Positions 18,362-28,286 are shown, counted from the first letter of the stretch. The stretch is 64,000 nucleotides of DNA from Erwinia persicina (GCF_014838825.1 NZ_JACYMO010000002.1:1-64000), one strand, 5' to 3'. The notes: a model not told the origin generated them from the sequence alone. Made by a program: numbers and translations.

Positions 18362-19582
18362 ATGAGCGATTTTTATCAGAATGGCGTCATAACCAATTTC
18401 CATAATCTGACCGGTCGTTCCGTCGCAGAGCTGGAAAAAGACCTGGTGCGCTTTTCACGCAAGCGCAAAATGGGCCTGATCCTGCCGTCGCTCTATTCAG
18501 AGCTTGAAGGACCTGCCCTCAGCCATATTGTCGACGAACTGGCTAAAGTGCCCTACCTGGCCGAAATTGTCATTGGCCTTGACCGGGCAGACCGGGATCA
18601 GTTTCTTCATGCCCGCGAGTTTTTTTCACGTCTGCCGCAGCGGCATCGTATTCTTTGGAATGACGGCCCGCGCCTGAAAGCGCTGGATGCCGAACTGGAT
18701 AAAGAGGGGCTTTCCCCTTCACAGCCAGGTAAAGGCCGTAACGTCTGGTTCTGTACCGGGTACACCCTGGCGTCGGATAAATCGAGCTGCGTGGCGCTGC
18801 ACGACTGCGATATTGTCACTTATGAACGGGGGATGCTGGCCCGCCTGCTCTACCCGCTGGCCAATCCCAGCTTTCAGTACGAATTCTGTAAAGGCTTCTA
18901 CGCCCGCGTCGCCGACAATAAGCTCAACGGTCGCGTCGGCCGTCTGCTGGTCGGGCCGCTGCTGCGCTCCCTGCAAAAAGTCTACGGTCACTCGGAGTAC
19001 CTGGATTATTTAACCAGTTTCCGCTATCCCCTTTCCGGGGAGTTCGCCATGCGCACCCACGTGCTGAACGGCATTAAACTTCCGGGAGACTGGGGGCTGG
19101 AAATTGGTGTGCTGTCGGAGATATATCGCAACTACACCACCCGTCAGAGCTGTCAGGTAGAAATTGCTGATAATTACGACCATAAGCACCAGCCTCTGGC
19201 AGAAGAGGACGGCACCGGTGGGCTGAAGCGCATGAGCAACGATATTGTGCAGTCGTTATTGCGTAAGATGGCCACCATGGGGGTGAGCATCACCAGTGAC
19301 TCTTTCCGCGTATTAAAAGCAACCTACTACCGTAATGCGCTGGATATGATGGAAATTTACAACCATGAAGCGACAATGAACGGGCTGAAGTTCGACCAGC
19401 ATGCTGAGGAAGCCGCCGTCGAGATGTTTACCCAGGCGATCCTTGATGCCGGACAGGCATTTATTGAGCGTCCGAATGAAAAACCGTTTATCCCCAGCTG
19501 GAGCCGCGTACAGTCGGCATTCCCTGATATTATGCAGCGTATTTACCAGGCCGTGGAAGATGACAACAGCGGCGACGTTTAA
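18362..19582 (+). CDS. Glycosyl-3-phosphoglycerate synthase, GT81-like (probable GpgS)
   Basis: 406 residues. A retaining GT-A glycosyltransferase with nucleotide-sugar segment MGLILPSLYSELEGPALSHIV, the DCD metal motif in ALHDCDIVTYERG (about 146-149), and a long C-terminal helical part typical of glucosyl-3-phosphoglycerate synthases. It would transfer glucose from an NDP-glucose to 3-phosphoglycerate; the phosphatase encoded just upstream then yields glucosylglycerate, known as an osmotic and nitrogen-stress solute in Dickeya. The gap is 28 bases with AAAGGGG before the ATG. Its stop codon overlaps that of the convergent dgcQ. Sugar specificity (glucose against mannose) is inferred. Confidence 0.8.
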   Translation: MSDFYQNGVITNFHNLTGRSVAELEKDLVRFSRKRKMGLILPSLYSELEGPALSHIVDELAKVPYLAEIVIGLDRADRDQFLHAREFFSRLPQRHRILWNDGPRLKALDAELDKEGLSPSQPGKGRNVWFCTGYTLASDKSSCVALHDCDIVTYERGMLARLLYPLANPSFQYEFCKGFYARVADNKLNGRVGRLLVGPLLRSLQKVYGHSEYLDYLTSFRYPLSGEFAMRTHVLNGIKLPGDWGLEIGVLSEIYRNYTTRQSCQVEIADNYDHKHQPLAEEDGTGGLKRMSNDIVQSLLRKMATMGVSITSDSFRVLKATYYRNALDMMEIYNHEATMNGLKFDQHAEEAAVEMFTQAILDAGQAFIERPNEKPFIPSWSRVQSAFPDIMQRIYQAVEDDNSGDV

Positions 19583-21234
19583 GCCCCGCTACTGACGCAG
19601 TTGCGGCCGGCGGCTTTTGCCAGGTAGAGCCGGCCGTCCGCCACGGACTGCAGGTTTTCAATCTTATAATCCTGCTGTTCCTCACTGCTGCTCACGCCAA
19701 GAGAGGCCGTAACCTTAAGCGTATGCGTGGCGTCGATCAGCACCACCTTCGTCGCCAGCTTACAGCGAATACGCTCCGCAATTTCCACCGCCTCCGCCAG
19801 TCCGGTGTCCGGTAATATGATGCAAAATTCTTCTCCCCCCACGCGCCCCAGCACGTCTGCCTTGCGCACCGCCTGTGCGATAATGGCGGCTGAATGAGTC
19901 AGTACCACATCGCCGGCATGATGCCCGAGGGTATCATTGACGGCTTTAAAGTGGTCAAGATCCAGCTGGATAAGGGAAAGCGGCTGCTGCTGGCGTTCGC
20001 TAAACGCCGCCAGCTTTTCGGCCTGATCAAAGAAGGCGCTGCGGTTCAGCAGACGGGTCAGACCATCGAAGTTTGCCCGCCAGCTCAGAGTCTCCTGCAG
20101 CGTCAGCAGCCTGCCTGTCATGCGGATGATGGCCTGATGGGACGCGATCAGCACCAGGCTGAACAGCCCCCACATCAGTATCAGCACCAGTGTTACGCGG
20201 CCTATCTCGCTGGACATCCCCTCACGCAGCGGCTGTACGCTAATCAGCAGCCCATCGAAATTTTGCAGGCGTACCCAGGTGATAAAATTCAGCCCCAGCG
20301 ATAACTGTCCGCTTTGTGCCCGGGTGACCTGACTGAATATTTTTGCCACCTGGTCCGCATCAAGATTATGCTCATTCAGGTGTTTCCCGTCTGATATTGC
20401 CACCGGATGCTGATGATTATCAAACAGCATCACGCTGGCATCCTGCCATTCCGGCAGCGCGTGTTGCAGGTGCTCGTGGATCACGTTCGTCGAAAAATCC
20501 ATTGCCAGCACGCCGTACCAGTAACCACCGGAATCAACCGGCAGCGTTACCGTGACCACATCACCTTCATTTTCAATGGATCGGTAAGTTTCAGACCAGC
20601 GTAGTTTGCGCCCGGGGTTTTGCTGCGGACCGGCATTAATGAAATAGGGGCGGTCGATCACGGTATTATAGCTGGCCACCGTGTCTTCATTATCATCCTG
20701 TACCGAACTGAGATAAAACCCGGCGCGGGAGATATACCAGAGGCGATAGTGAAAATCCTGGCGGGGATCGGCGAACTGTAGAATGTAGCTCATTTCTACT
20801 GCGGCTTTCAGTTCATCTTCCAGCCGCTGTGGGTCGTGCCGGCTTAATAAAGGGAGACGGTCTACCGCCCTGTCTGAAATACCGTACAGAGGAATGCTCC
20901 GCTGGGTATTAATAGAAACTTTCCACAGCGAGTCGCTGCGATGGTCATTAAAAATTCTCAAGGCATCATGCGATTTATCCGTTTCGAGTGGATAACCCAG
21001 CGCATATTGCAACATTTTCTGGAAAAAAAGCATCTGATCAATGCTTTGCTGCCACTGCCGCTCAAGGCTGCCTGCGGCCTGAACCAGCCAGGCACGCTGC
21101 GTCGTCTCATAGGACGATTTGAGGATCATCGCTTCACGCACGGTGAGAATACTGGAGAAGACAAAGACAATGGCAAAACAGAAATGAACAATCATTTTGG
21201 GTCGGAAAAAACGCGAATCTTTGTCAGGTATCAC
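19579..21234 (-). CDS. dgcQ: Membrane diguanylate cyclase, DgcQ (YedQ) type
   Basis: 551 residues (E. coli 564). A membrane segment near 14-35, a periplasmic CHASE7-like sensor (about 40-345), a second segment near 350-370, and a GGDEF domain. The active site is GGEEF near residue 466 in GRVGGEEFCIILP; the inhibitory I-site RKAD lies exactly five residues before it, so product inhibition is expected. Makes c-di-GMP, promoting polysaccharide and opposing motility. Placement next to the yedP-type gene matches E. coli. The start is a GTG at 21234 with GGAG 11 bases upstream; an ATG at codon 14 would cut into the first helix. Confidence 0.9.
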   Translation of the reverse strand: MIPDKDSRFFRPKMIVHFCFAIVFVFSSILTVREAMILKSSYETTQRAWLVQAAGSLERQWQQSIDQMLFFQKMLQYALGYPLETDKSHDALRIFNDHRSDSLWKVSINTQRSIPLYGISDRAVDRLPLLSRHDPQRLEDELKAAVEMSYILQFADPRQDFHYRLWYISRAGFYLSSVQDDNEDTVASYNTVIDRPYFINAGPQQNPGRKLRWSETYRSIENEGDVVTVTLPVDSGGYWYGVLAMDFSTNVIHEHLQHALPEWQDASVMLFDNHQHPVAISDGKHLNEHNLDADQVAKIFSQVTRAQSGQLSLGLNFITWVRLQNFDGLLISVQPLREGMSSEIGRVTLVLILMWGLFSLVLIASHQAIIRMTGRLLTLQETLSWRANFDGLTRLLNRSAFFDQAEKLAAFSERQQQPLSLIQLDLDHFKAVNDTLGHHAGDVVLTHSAAIIAQAVRKADVLGRVGGEEFCIILPDTGLAEAVEIAERIRCKLATKVVLIDATHTLKVTASLGVSSSEEQQDYKIENLQSVADGRLYLAKAAGRNCVSSGA

Positions 21235-21434
21235 TTATGTCTTCTCCGCTGCTGCGTTTTATTCATTGATAGTTTAGACCGCAGCCTGCTGTACGGCCAG
21301 CACCCTGCGATATGGCACAGCGTGATGGTCATATAATTGATCCACTACAACTCGCTCCACTTTCAACCGGGTGAAAATAGCGCTATTACTATTAACAAGG
21401 TTTGCCTGACATTCTGCTGGTTCAGGAGGTAGTC

Positions 21435-21644
21435 ATGTTCCGATTTCCTAAAGGCAGTATTGTGCGCCATAAAACTGGCCAGATTAAAGGTGTGGTTCTG
21501 AATGTTTTCGAACAGGGCGCACAATACGCAGGATATTACATTAAATGGGATGACGGCAACCACAGCTATCACGCTGAAAAAGAACTGGTCTGGGCAAATA
21601 TTGACCGTCCGAGCCGGTATCCGGGTCAGCCATCAGCAAAATAG
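21435..21644 (+). CDS. Small protein of unknown function
   Basis: 69 residues, start ATG 21435 with a strong AGGAGG eight bases upstream; an in-frame TTG 33 bases earlier is less likely. MFRFPKGSIVRHKTGQIKGV, then YYIKWDDGNHSYHAEKELV. The layout (start strand, KTG turn, WDDG, E-LV end) recalls small SH3-like DUF2158/YodC proteins, and yodC follows dgcQ in E. coli, but residue identity with YodC is low. Soluble, slightly basic, no signal peptide. It stands between dgcQ (divergent) and mfd. I believe it is a real gene because of its RBS and conserved-looking composition; the function is unknown. Confidence 0.65.
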   Translation: MFRFPKGSIVRHKTGQIKGVVLNVFEQGAQYAGYYIKWDDGNHSYHAEKELVWANIDRPSRYPGQPSAK

Positions 21645-21758
21645 TGCGTTGCGTCCAACAAGCGGTAAAATCAGGGTATACTCTCTTTAGCTGAATCGGG
21701 ACCACCCGGCACGCCAGGGCTTCCGATCTCCCTTATTAAAGAGACCGTCTAACTCATT

Positions 21759-24700
21759 ATGCCTGAACTCTACCGTTATGACCTGCCGACCAGAGCAGGT
21801 GACCAGCGCCAGCTCGGCCAGCTTACCGGCGCGGCCTGCGCCGTTGAATGCGCCGAAATTGTTGAACGTCATCATGGACTGGTCATACTGATTGCGCAGG
21901 ATATGCAGAATGCCCTGCGCCTGCAGGATGAAATCAAACAGTTCACCTCGCATCCCGTAATGGCGCTGGCCGACTGGGAAACGCTGCCTTTCGACAGCTT
22001 CTCTCCACATCAGGAAATCATCTCCTCCCGACTGTCCACCCTTTATCAGTTGCCGACGCTGGAGCGCGGGCTGCTGATCATGCCCGTCAATACGCTGATG
22101 CAGCGTGTCTGCCCGCATACCTTCCTCAACGGCCACGCGCTGGTGATGAAAAAAGGGCAGAAGCTGTCGCGCGATAAACTCCGTGCCCAGCTTGAACAGG
22201 CAGGCTACCGCAGCGTGGATCAGGTGATGGCCCACGGTGAATTTGCTACACGCGGGGCACTGCTGGACCTCTATCCAATGGGCAGTGAGCGTCCTTACCG
22301 TATCGACTTCTTCGATGATGAGATCGACAGCCTTCGTCTGTTCGACGTCGACAGCCAGCGCACCCAGGAAGAAGTGGCCGCCATCAATCTGCTGCCTGCC
22401 CATGAATTCCCGACGGATAAAAATGCCATCGAACTGTTCCGCACCCAGTGGCGTGAGCACTTTGACGTACGCCGTGAACCGGAACACATTTATCAGCAGG
22501 TCAGTAAAGGCACGCTGCCCGCCGGGATTGAGTACTGGCAGCCCCTGTTTTTCGAACAACCCCTTCCTGCCCTGTTCAGCTACCTGCCCGCCGGTACGCT
22601 GATGGTGATTTCAGGCGATCTGGAAAGCAGCGCCGAACGTTTCTGGCAGGATGTGAATGCGCGTTACGAAAACCGCCGCGTTGACCCGATGCGTCCGCTG
22701 CTACCGCCGCCTACCCTGTGGCTGCGCAAAGAAGAGCTGTTCAGCGAACTGAAGCAGTGGCCACGCATTCAGCTGCGAACCGATCTGCTGCCTGAAAAAG
22801 CCGCCAATACCAACCTGCATTACGAAACGCTGCCGGACCTGGCGGTACAGGCGCAGGCCAAAGCGCCGCTGGATGCGCTTCGTCGCTTCCTGGAGTCTTT
22901 CGACGGCCCGGTCGTCTTCTCCGTGGAAAGTGAAGGGCGTCGCGAAACCCTGCAGGAATTACTCGCCAGGATCAAACTGAAGCCCGCAGCCATTGACTCC
23001 CTGCCGCAGGCTGACCGTCCCGGCCACTACCTGCTGATCGGCGCCAGCGAGCACGGGTTTATCGACGGCCTGCGCCATCGTGCCCTGATCTGTGAAAGTG
23101 ATTTGCTGGGCGAACGCGTCAGCCGCCGCCGCCAGGACAGCCGCCGCACCATCAACCCTGACGTGCTGATCCGTAACCTCGCGGAGCTGCGTCCCGGCCA
23201 GCCGGTGGTCCATCTCGAGCACGGTGTGGGCCGCTATATCGGCCTGAGCACGCTGGAAACCGGCGGTATCCAGGCGGAATACCTGATGCTGGCCTATGCC
23301 GGAGATGCCAAACTCTATGTCCCGGTGTCCTCCCTGCATCTGATCAGCCGCTATGCCGGTGGCGCAGAAGAGAACGCCCCCCAGCATAAGCTGGGCAGCG
23401 ATGCCTGGTCCCGTGCCCGGCAAAAAGCGGCTGAAAAAGTGCGCGATGTCGCCGCAGAACTGCTGGATATTTACGCCCAGCGTGCGGCGAAAACCGGCTT
23501 CGCCTTTAAACACGATAAGCAGCAGTATCAGCTGTTTTGTGAAAGCTTCCCGTTTGAAACGACACCCGACCAGGCCCAGGCAATCAATGCGGTACTCAGT
23601 GATATGTGCCAGCCGCTGGCCATGGATCGCCTCGTCTGTGGCGATGTCGGATTCGGTAAAACCGAAGTGGCCATGCGTGCCGCCTTCCTGGCGGTAGAAA
23701 ACCACAAGCAGGTGGCCGTGCTGGTCCCGACCACCCTGCTTGCCCAGCAGCATTATGATAACTTCCGCGACCGCTTCGCCAACTGGCCGGTGCGTATTGA
23801 GATGCTGTCGCGCTTCCGTACCGCCAAAGAGCAGGCGCAGGTGATGGCGGAAGCCCAGGAAGGCAAAGTTGATATTCTTATCGGTACCCATAAGCTGTTA
23901 CAGAATGAGATCAAATGGCGCGATCTGGGGCTGCTGATTGTGGATGAAGAGCACCGCTTTGGCGTGCGTCATAAAGAGCGCATCAAAGCCATGCGCGCTG
24001 ATGTGGATATCCTGACCCTGACGGCCACCCCAATCCCGCGAACCCTGAATATGGCGATGAGCGGAATGCGCGATCTGTCGATTATTGCCACCCCGCCCGC
24101 CCGCAGACTGGCGGTTAAAACCTTCGTGCGTGAATACGACGATATGGTGGTGCGTGAGGCGATCCTGCGTGAAGTACTGCGCGGCGGCCAGGTGTACTAC
24201 CTGTATAACGACGTGGAGAATATTGAAAAGGCCGCCAAACGCCTGTCAGACCTGGTCCCGGAGGCACGTGTCGCCGTCGGTCACGGTCAGATGCGTGAGC
24301 GTGAGCTGGAGCGGGTGATGAATGACTTTCATCACCAGCGTTTCAACGTGCTGGTCTGTACCACCATTATTGAAACCGGCATCGATATTCCCACCGCCAA
24401 TACCATTGTGATTGAACGCGCCGACCACTTCGGCCTGGCGCAGCTGCACCAGCTGCGTGGCCGCGTTGGCCGTTCGCACCACCAGGCGTATGCGTGGCTT
24501 CTGACGCCACATCCTAAAGCCATGACCACAGACGCCCATAAGCGTCTGGAAGCGCTGGCGTCGCTGGAGGATCTGGGGGCCGGGTTTGCCCTGGCTACTC
24601 ATGACCTGGAAATCCGCGGTGCCGGCGAGCTGCTGGGTGAGGGCCAGAGCGGCCAGATGGAAACCATCGGTTTCTCTCTCTATATGGAGCTGCTGGAAAA

Positions 24701-25205
24701 CGCAGTAGATGCTCTGAAAGAGGGGCGTGAGCCGTCGCTGGAAGATCTGACCAACAGCCAGACCGAGATTGAGCTGCGCATGCCGGCGCTGCTGCCCGAA
24801 GACTTTATCCCGGACGTGAACACCCGCCTGTCGTTCTATAAGCGCATTGCCAGCGCCGGGCAGGCCGCTGAGCTGGACGACCTGAAAGTTGAACTGATAG
24901 ACCGCTTCGGCCTGCTGCCGGATGCCGCGCGTAATCTGCTGGATATTGCCTCCCTGCGTCTGGTGGCGAAAACCCTGGGGATCCGCAAGGTCGAGGCCAG
25001 CGAGAAAGGCGGATTTATCGAGTTTGCCGAGAAGAATAAGGTCGATCCGGTGTGGCTGATTGGGCTGTTAAAGAAGGAACCGCAGCACTGGCGTCTGGAT
25101 GGCCCCACCCGGCTGAAGTTTATGCGGGACCTGGGTGAGCGTAAGGTGCGGATGAGCTGGGTGCAGACGCTGCTCGGGCAGATGATGGAGCATACCACGG
25201 CGTAG
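21759..25205 (+). CDS. mfd: Transcription-repair coupling factor Mfd
   Basis: 1148 residues, identical in length to E. coli Mfd. Order: UvrB-like N-terminal module (1-340), RNA polymerase-interaction domain (about 475-550, with VVHLEHGVGRYIGL), translocase domains with Walker A GDVGFGKTE near 628 and DEEH near 728, RecG-like TRG motif region (HQLRGRVGRSHHQAYAW), and the autoinhibitory D7 domain. Mfd removes stalled RNA polymerase and recruits UvrA to transcribed-strand lesions. In E. coli its neighbours are lolCDE and ldtC; here dgcQ and ycfJ flank it, marking rearrangement points. Confidence 0.98.
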   Translation: MPELYRYDLPTRAGDQRQLGQLTGAACAVECAEIVERHHGLVILIAQDMQNALRLQDEIKQFTSHPVMALADWETLPFDSFSPHQEIISSRLSTLYQLPTLERGLLIMPVNTLMQRVCPHTFLNGHALVMKKGQKLSRDKLRAQLEQAGYRSVDQVMAHGEFATRGALLDLYPMGSERPYRIDFFDDEIDSLRLFDVDSQRTQEEVAAINLLPAHEFPTDKNAIELFRTQWREHFDVRREPEHIYQQVSKGTLPAGIEYWQPLFFEQPLPALFSYLPAGTLMVISGDLESSAERFWQDVNARYENRRVDPMRPLLPPPTLWLRKEELFSELKQWPRIQLRTDLLPEKAANTNLHYETLPDLAVQAQAKAPLDALRRFLESFDGPVVFSVESEGRRETLQELLARIKLKPAAIDSLPQADRPGHYLLIGASEHGFIDGLRHRALICESDLLGERVSRRRQDSRRTINPDVLIRNLAELRPGQPVVHLEHGVGRYIGLSTLETGGIQAEYLMLAYAGDAKLYVPVSSLHLISRYAGGAEENAPQHKLGSDAWSRARQKAAEKVRDVAAELLDIYAQRAAKTGFAFKHDKQQYQLFCESFPFETTPDQAQAINAVLSDMCQPLAMDRLVCGDVGFGKTEVAMRAAFLAVENHKQVAVLVPTTLLAQQHYDNFRDRFANWPVRIEMLSRFRTAKEQAQVMAEAQEGKVDILIGTHKLLQNEIKWRDLGLLIVDEEHRFGVRHKERIKAMRADVDILTLTATPIPRTLNMAMSGMRDLSIIATPPARRLAVKTFVREYDDMVVREAILREVLRGGQVYYLYNDVENIEKAAKRLSDLVPEARVAVGHGQMRERELERVMNDFHHQRFNVLVCTTIIETGIDIPTANTIVIERADHFGLAQLHQLRGRVGRSHHQAYAWLLTPHPKAMTTDAHKRLEALASLEDLGAGFALATHDLEIRGAGELLGEGQSGQMETIGFSLYMELLENAVDALKEGREPSLEDLTNSQTEIELRMPALLPEDFIPDVNTRLSFYKRIASAGQAAELDDLKVELIDRFGLLPDAARNLLDIASLRLVAKTLGIRKVEASEKGGFIEFAEKNKVDPVWLIGLLKKEPQHWRLDGPTRLKFMRDLGERKVRMSWVQTLLGQMMEHTTA

Positions 25206-25263
25206 CCCCTGCTCCCGATGAGGGCGACCTCCCTCATCGGGATATGTCTTGTCTGCGGGCCAT

Positions 25264-25291
25264 AAAAAAAGGGACCAGCCGGTCCCTTTTT
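25264..25291. terminator. Bidirectional intrinsic terminator between mfd and ycfJ
   Basis: GGGACC-AGCC-GGTCCC at 25271-25286 has a run of A before it and a run of T after it, so it works on both strands for the convergent mfd and ycfJ. A longer stem, CCCGATGAGGG with CCCTCATCGGG, lies just after mfd (25214-25241) without a T-run. Confidence 0.85.
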
Positions 25292-25312
25292 CACATTCAT
25301 TATGCCGCGTTA

Positions 25313-25852
25313 TCAGGCTTTATCATTCAGCACCAGCTGGCCGTTATTATCCAGCGGAATACGTGTGCCGGGGTCATTCTCCATTCGGATTTTTCCCTGC
25401 TGGTCGCCAATCTTGTAGGTGACGTCATAGCCCAGCATTTTTTCCTGTTTGTCATAGACAGTTTTACAACGCTGCTCGGTCGTGGTGTAGGTGTCACGAT
25501 CCTGCATGGCGCCCTGCACCTGGTTACCGCCGTAGCCACCGGCCAGCGCACCCGCTACCGTTGCGACGTCGCGGCCGCGACCGCCGCCAAACTGGTGTCC
25601 CAGCACCCCACCGGCTACCGCGCCCAGCACGGAACCCGCAATACGGTTTTCGTCCTGTACGGCACGACGATGAGTCAGCGTCACGTTTCGGCACTCCTGA
25701 CGCGGGTTCTTCAGGGTTTCTTTAATCGGGGTGGCTGAAAGCACCTGCGCATACTGCGGGCTGCGATCGAACACATTCATACTGGCGACCGTTGCCACGC
25801 CTAATGCCGCAGCAACACCAATTCCAATACCCGCTAACATTGATTTATTCAC
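25313..25852 (-). CDS. ycfJ: Glycine-zipper envelope protein YcfJ
   Basis: 179 residues, same as E. coli. Begins MNKSMLAGIGIGVAAALGVA (signal-anchor), then two glycine-zipper helices: SVLGAVAGGVLGHQFGGGRG and VAGALAGGYGGNQVQG. The start is GTG at 25852, with AGGAGG seven bases before it; the open frame reaches an ATG 18 bases earlier, but that lies on the Shine-Dalgarno itself. Biofilm/stress-related envelope protein in E. coli, function unsettled. Conserved next to ndh, which is upstream on the same strand. Confidence 0.92.
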   Translation of the reverse strand: MNKSMLAGIGIGVAAALGVATVASMNVFDRSPQYAQVLSATPIKETLKNPRQECRNVTLTHRRAVQDENRIAGSVLGAVAGGVLGHQFGGGRGRDVATVAGALAGGYGGNQVQGAMQDRDTYTTTEQRCKTVYDKQEKMLGYDVTYKIGDQQGKIRMENDPGTRIPLDNNGQLVLNDKA

Positions 25853-26154
25853 AGGAAAACCTCCTGACATTGTTACCGCGCATTCTTGCCTGTTGCGACA
25901 TCCTGTCGCAGATATGGCATTCCCGGCGTGCGCGACGCACCGTGGTAATTAAGCGTAATTCTGCGGTGAGCCGGAGATTGTGACAATAAGAATACTGGAC
26001 GAAAATTAGATCCAGCATGATAAGAGAAAGCTTTTAAGAGTCTTCTTAACGAGGGAGTTTTACTGTCGGGTCAGAAGCGCAGCTTATCACCGCCCGATAA
26101 AGACCGGGGAGGATAAGCCGCGTGTACCTGCACGGATCCGGGGGCAGCCCCCTG

Positions 26155-27459
26155 TCAGTGTAGTTTCAGACGAGGTCGGATGACGCGGTTGATACTGCCC
26201 ACCAGCATCATCAGCCCGGTCTTGAAGTAGCCGTGCAGCGCCACCTGATGCATACGATACAGCGAAATATAGACGACGCGCGCGATGCGCCCTTCTACCA
26301 TCATTGAGCCCCGCATCAGGTTGCCCATCAGGCTACCAACGGTACTGAAACGAGACAGCGACACCAGAGACCCGTGATCTTTATAAACGTAAGGTTTCTG
26401 CGGTTGCCCTTTCATCTCAGCCAGAATATTGGCCAGCACGCGGGAGGCCATCTGATGCGCAGACTGGGCTCGCGGCGGCACGAAACCACCCGACGGCAGC
26501 GCACAGGAGGCGCAGTCACCGATGGCGTAAATATTCGGGTCTCGGGTGGTCTGCAGCGTCGGCTCCACCACCAGCTGGTTAATACGGTTGGTTTCCAGAC
26601 CGCCCAGATCTTTCATAAAGTCAGGGGCTTTTATCCCCGCCGCCCAGACCATCAGATCAGCATCAATAAACTCACCCGATTTGGTGTTCAGGCCATTTTT
26701 ATCCGCGCTGGTGACCATTGTCTGGGTCAGGACGCGTACGCCAAGCTTGGTCAGCTCACTGTGGGCCGCGCTGGAGATACGCGGCGGCAGGACCGGGAGA
26801 ATGCGCTCTCCGGCTTCCACCAGCGTGACGTTCAGCGCCTGGCTGTCGAGCCCTTTATAACCATAGCTGTGCAGCTGCTTCACCGCGTTATGCAGCTCGG
26901 CGGACAGCTCCACGCCGGTAGCTCCCCCGCCGACAATGGCAATATTGACCTTAGCCTGCGGTTCCTCGCTGGCAGAAAACTTCAGGAACAGGTTCAGCAT
27001 CTCGTTATGGAAGCGGCGTGCCTGATGCGGGTTATCCAGGAAGATGCAGTTCTCTTTCACCCCGGGGGTACCGAAGTCGTTAGAAGTGCTCCCCAGCGCC
27101 ATGACCAGCGTGTCATAGGCCAGTTCACGCTGTGGCACCAGCAATTCACCCTGCGCATCGCGAATTTCGGCCAGTTGCAGACGGTTATTTTCGCGGTCGA
27201 GATCGGTCAGCGTCCCCAGCTGGAAGCTGAAGCCATGCTTGTGTGCATGGGCCAGGTAACTCAGGCCATCGATGCCTTCATCGAGTGAGCCGGTGGCCAC
27301 TTCATGTAACAACGGTTTCCACAGGTGGCTGTGATTACGATCCACCAGAGTGATGTGGGCTTTTTTCTTACGGCCAAGTTTATGTCCCAGCTGGGTAGCC
27401 AGTTCAAGCCCCCCGGCCCCCCCGCCAATGATAACAATTTTTTTCATAGGTGTTGTCAA
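26155..27459 (-). CDS. ndh: NADH dehydrogenase II (non-proton-pumping)
   Basis: 434 residues, same length as E. coli Ndh. Two Rossmann folds: FAD site [14 protein letters not shown] near the N-terminus and NADH site [17 protein letters not shown] near 175. The C-terminal amphipathic region ([24 protein letters not shown]) anchors it to the inner membrane. It oxidises NADH and reduces ubiquinone without pumping protons. The start is a TTG at 27459, matching the E. coli N-terminus MTTP.KKI. An FNR-like site lies upstream, fitting anaerobic repression. Confidence 0.97.
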   Translation of the reverse strand: MTTPMKKIVIIGGGAGGLELATQLGHKLGRKKKAHITLVDRNHSHLWKPLLHEVATGSLDEGIDGLSYLAHAHKHGFSFQLGTLTDLDRENNRLQLAEIRDAQGELLVPQRELAYDTLVMALGSTSNDFGTPGVKENCIFLDNPHQARRFHNEMLNLFLKFSASEEPQAKVNIAIVGGGATGVELSAELHNAVKQLHSYGYKGLDSQALNVTLVEAGERILPVLPPRISSAAHSELTKLGVRVLTQTMVTSADKNGLNTKSGEFIDADLMVWAAGIKAPDFMKDLGGLETNRINQLVVEPTLQTTRDPNIYAIGDCASCALPSGGFVPPRAQSAHQMASRVLANILAEMKGQPQKPYVYKDHGSLVSLSRFSTVGSLMGNLMRGSMMVEGRIARVVYISLYRMHQVALHGYFKTGLMMLVGSINRVIRPRLKLH

Positions 27460-27592
27460 ACGACCCTCTCTAAAAGTGAACCAATCGTTAATTAAAAGTT
27501 AAATAAATAACCTTAATTAACATAGGGTTGGCGATATTAATTCGCGAGCTGGGGTCAGAATAGCACGAGGGAATTCATCTGTTATAAGAAAA

Positions 27593-27606
27593 TTGATCTT
27601 GGTCAA
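27593..27606. promoter_or_regulatory. FNR box upstream of ndh
   Basis: TTGATCTTGGTCAA matches the FNR consensus TTGAT-N4-ATCAA at 9 of 10 fixed positions. It stands 134 bases before the ndh start. FNR represses ndh without oxygen in E. coli. Confidence 0.7.
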
Positions 27607-27704
27607 TTTTATTGGCAAAACTAAGAATATTACGAATAAAGACCTTGCCACCCGCCCGCCTTTTAGCGGGCGTGATGCAGCTTAATTACAGAGGAAGAGA
27701 CTGT

Positions 27705-28247
27705 TTAACCTAACGATTTAAAAGCTTTAATACGGGGAAGGTGGTGAGAGATGTTGCTGAACTTATGCCCTTCCACTTCATCCCAGACCAGTTCATAAAA
27801 GGGCTGTAACCCGGCGGCACTGCGCTGATTATCCAGGACGTCATCATGGCGGGAGAGAAAAGTCAGGCAGCGGTCACGATTTTTCTCGCGAAAGTTACCC
27901 ACGCATTTGGTGGCGATATCGGCATACTCTTCCGGGCGATCGATCCTGCCCTGCATCACTTCCTGCGGCCACAGGTTGGGATTAAACATCACCTGCCGGA
28001 CATCACAGAGAAAGCCGATTCGTTCAGCCCAGTAGCCCCCGAGACCCACGCCGCAGATCAGCGGCCGCTCGTCATCGCTCTGCTGTAACATCTTGTAAGC
28101 TTCCTTCAGCAGGTGCTGCATATCGTGCTTCGGATGCCGGGTGCTGTAACTCAGCAACCGGACATCCGGATCGATAAACTGCAGCTGCAGGACTTTCTCA
28201 TGGTTGCCCGGGCTGTTTGAATCAAAACCGTGCAGATAAATAATCAT
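27705..28247 (-). CDS. ycfP: UPF0227 esterase-like protein YcfP
   Basis: 180 residues, same as E. coli. [19 protein letters not shown] and [15 protein letters not shown] show an alpha/beta hydrolase-like fold in which the G-x-S-x-G elbow reads GVGLGG, so the catalytic Ser is replaced; activity is unknown. The ATG at 28247 has GAGG six bases upstream; two earlier in-frame starts overlap that site. In the conserved block ndh-ycfP-nagZ-thiK-lpoB-ycfL-hinT. Confidence 0.93.
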   Translation of the reverse strand: MIIYLHGFDSNSPGNHEKVLQLQFIDPDVRLLSYSTRHPKHDMQHLLKEAYKMLQQSDDERPLICGVGLGGYWAERIGFLCDVRQVMFNPNLWPQEVMQGRIDRPEEYADIATKCVGNFREKNRDRCLTFLSRHDDVLDNQRSAAGLQPFYELVWDEVEGHKFSNISHHLPRIKAFKSLG

Positions 28248-28286
28248 GCTCATCCTCACCGTTGTTGCGCCGCGGGCCGCCTTCGA

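Noticed and set aside
22959..23891. 310-codon open frame antisense to mfd
   Set aside because: Lies wholly inside the conserved Mfd coding sequence with no start signal; frame-shadow effect in GC-rich third positions.
26374..27288. 304-codon open frame antisense to ndh
   Set aside because: Entirely within ndh, whose translation matches the known enzyme end to end.
27640..27680. GCCCGC/GCGGGC hairpin downstream of ycfP as a terminator
   Set aside because: No T-run on either strand and short stem; left unassigned.
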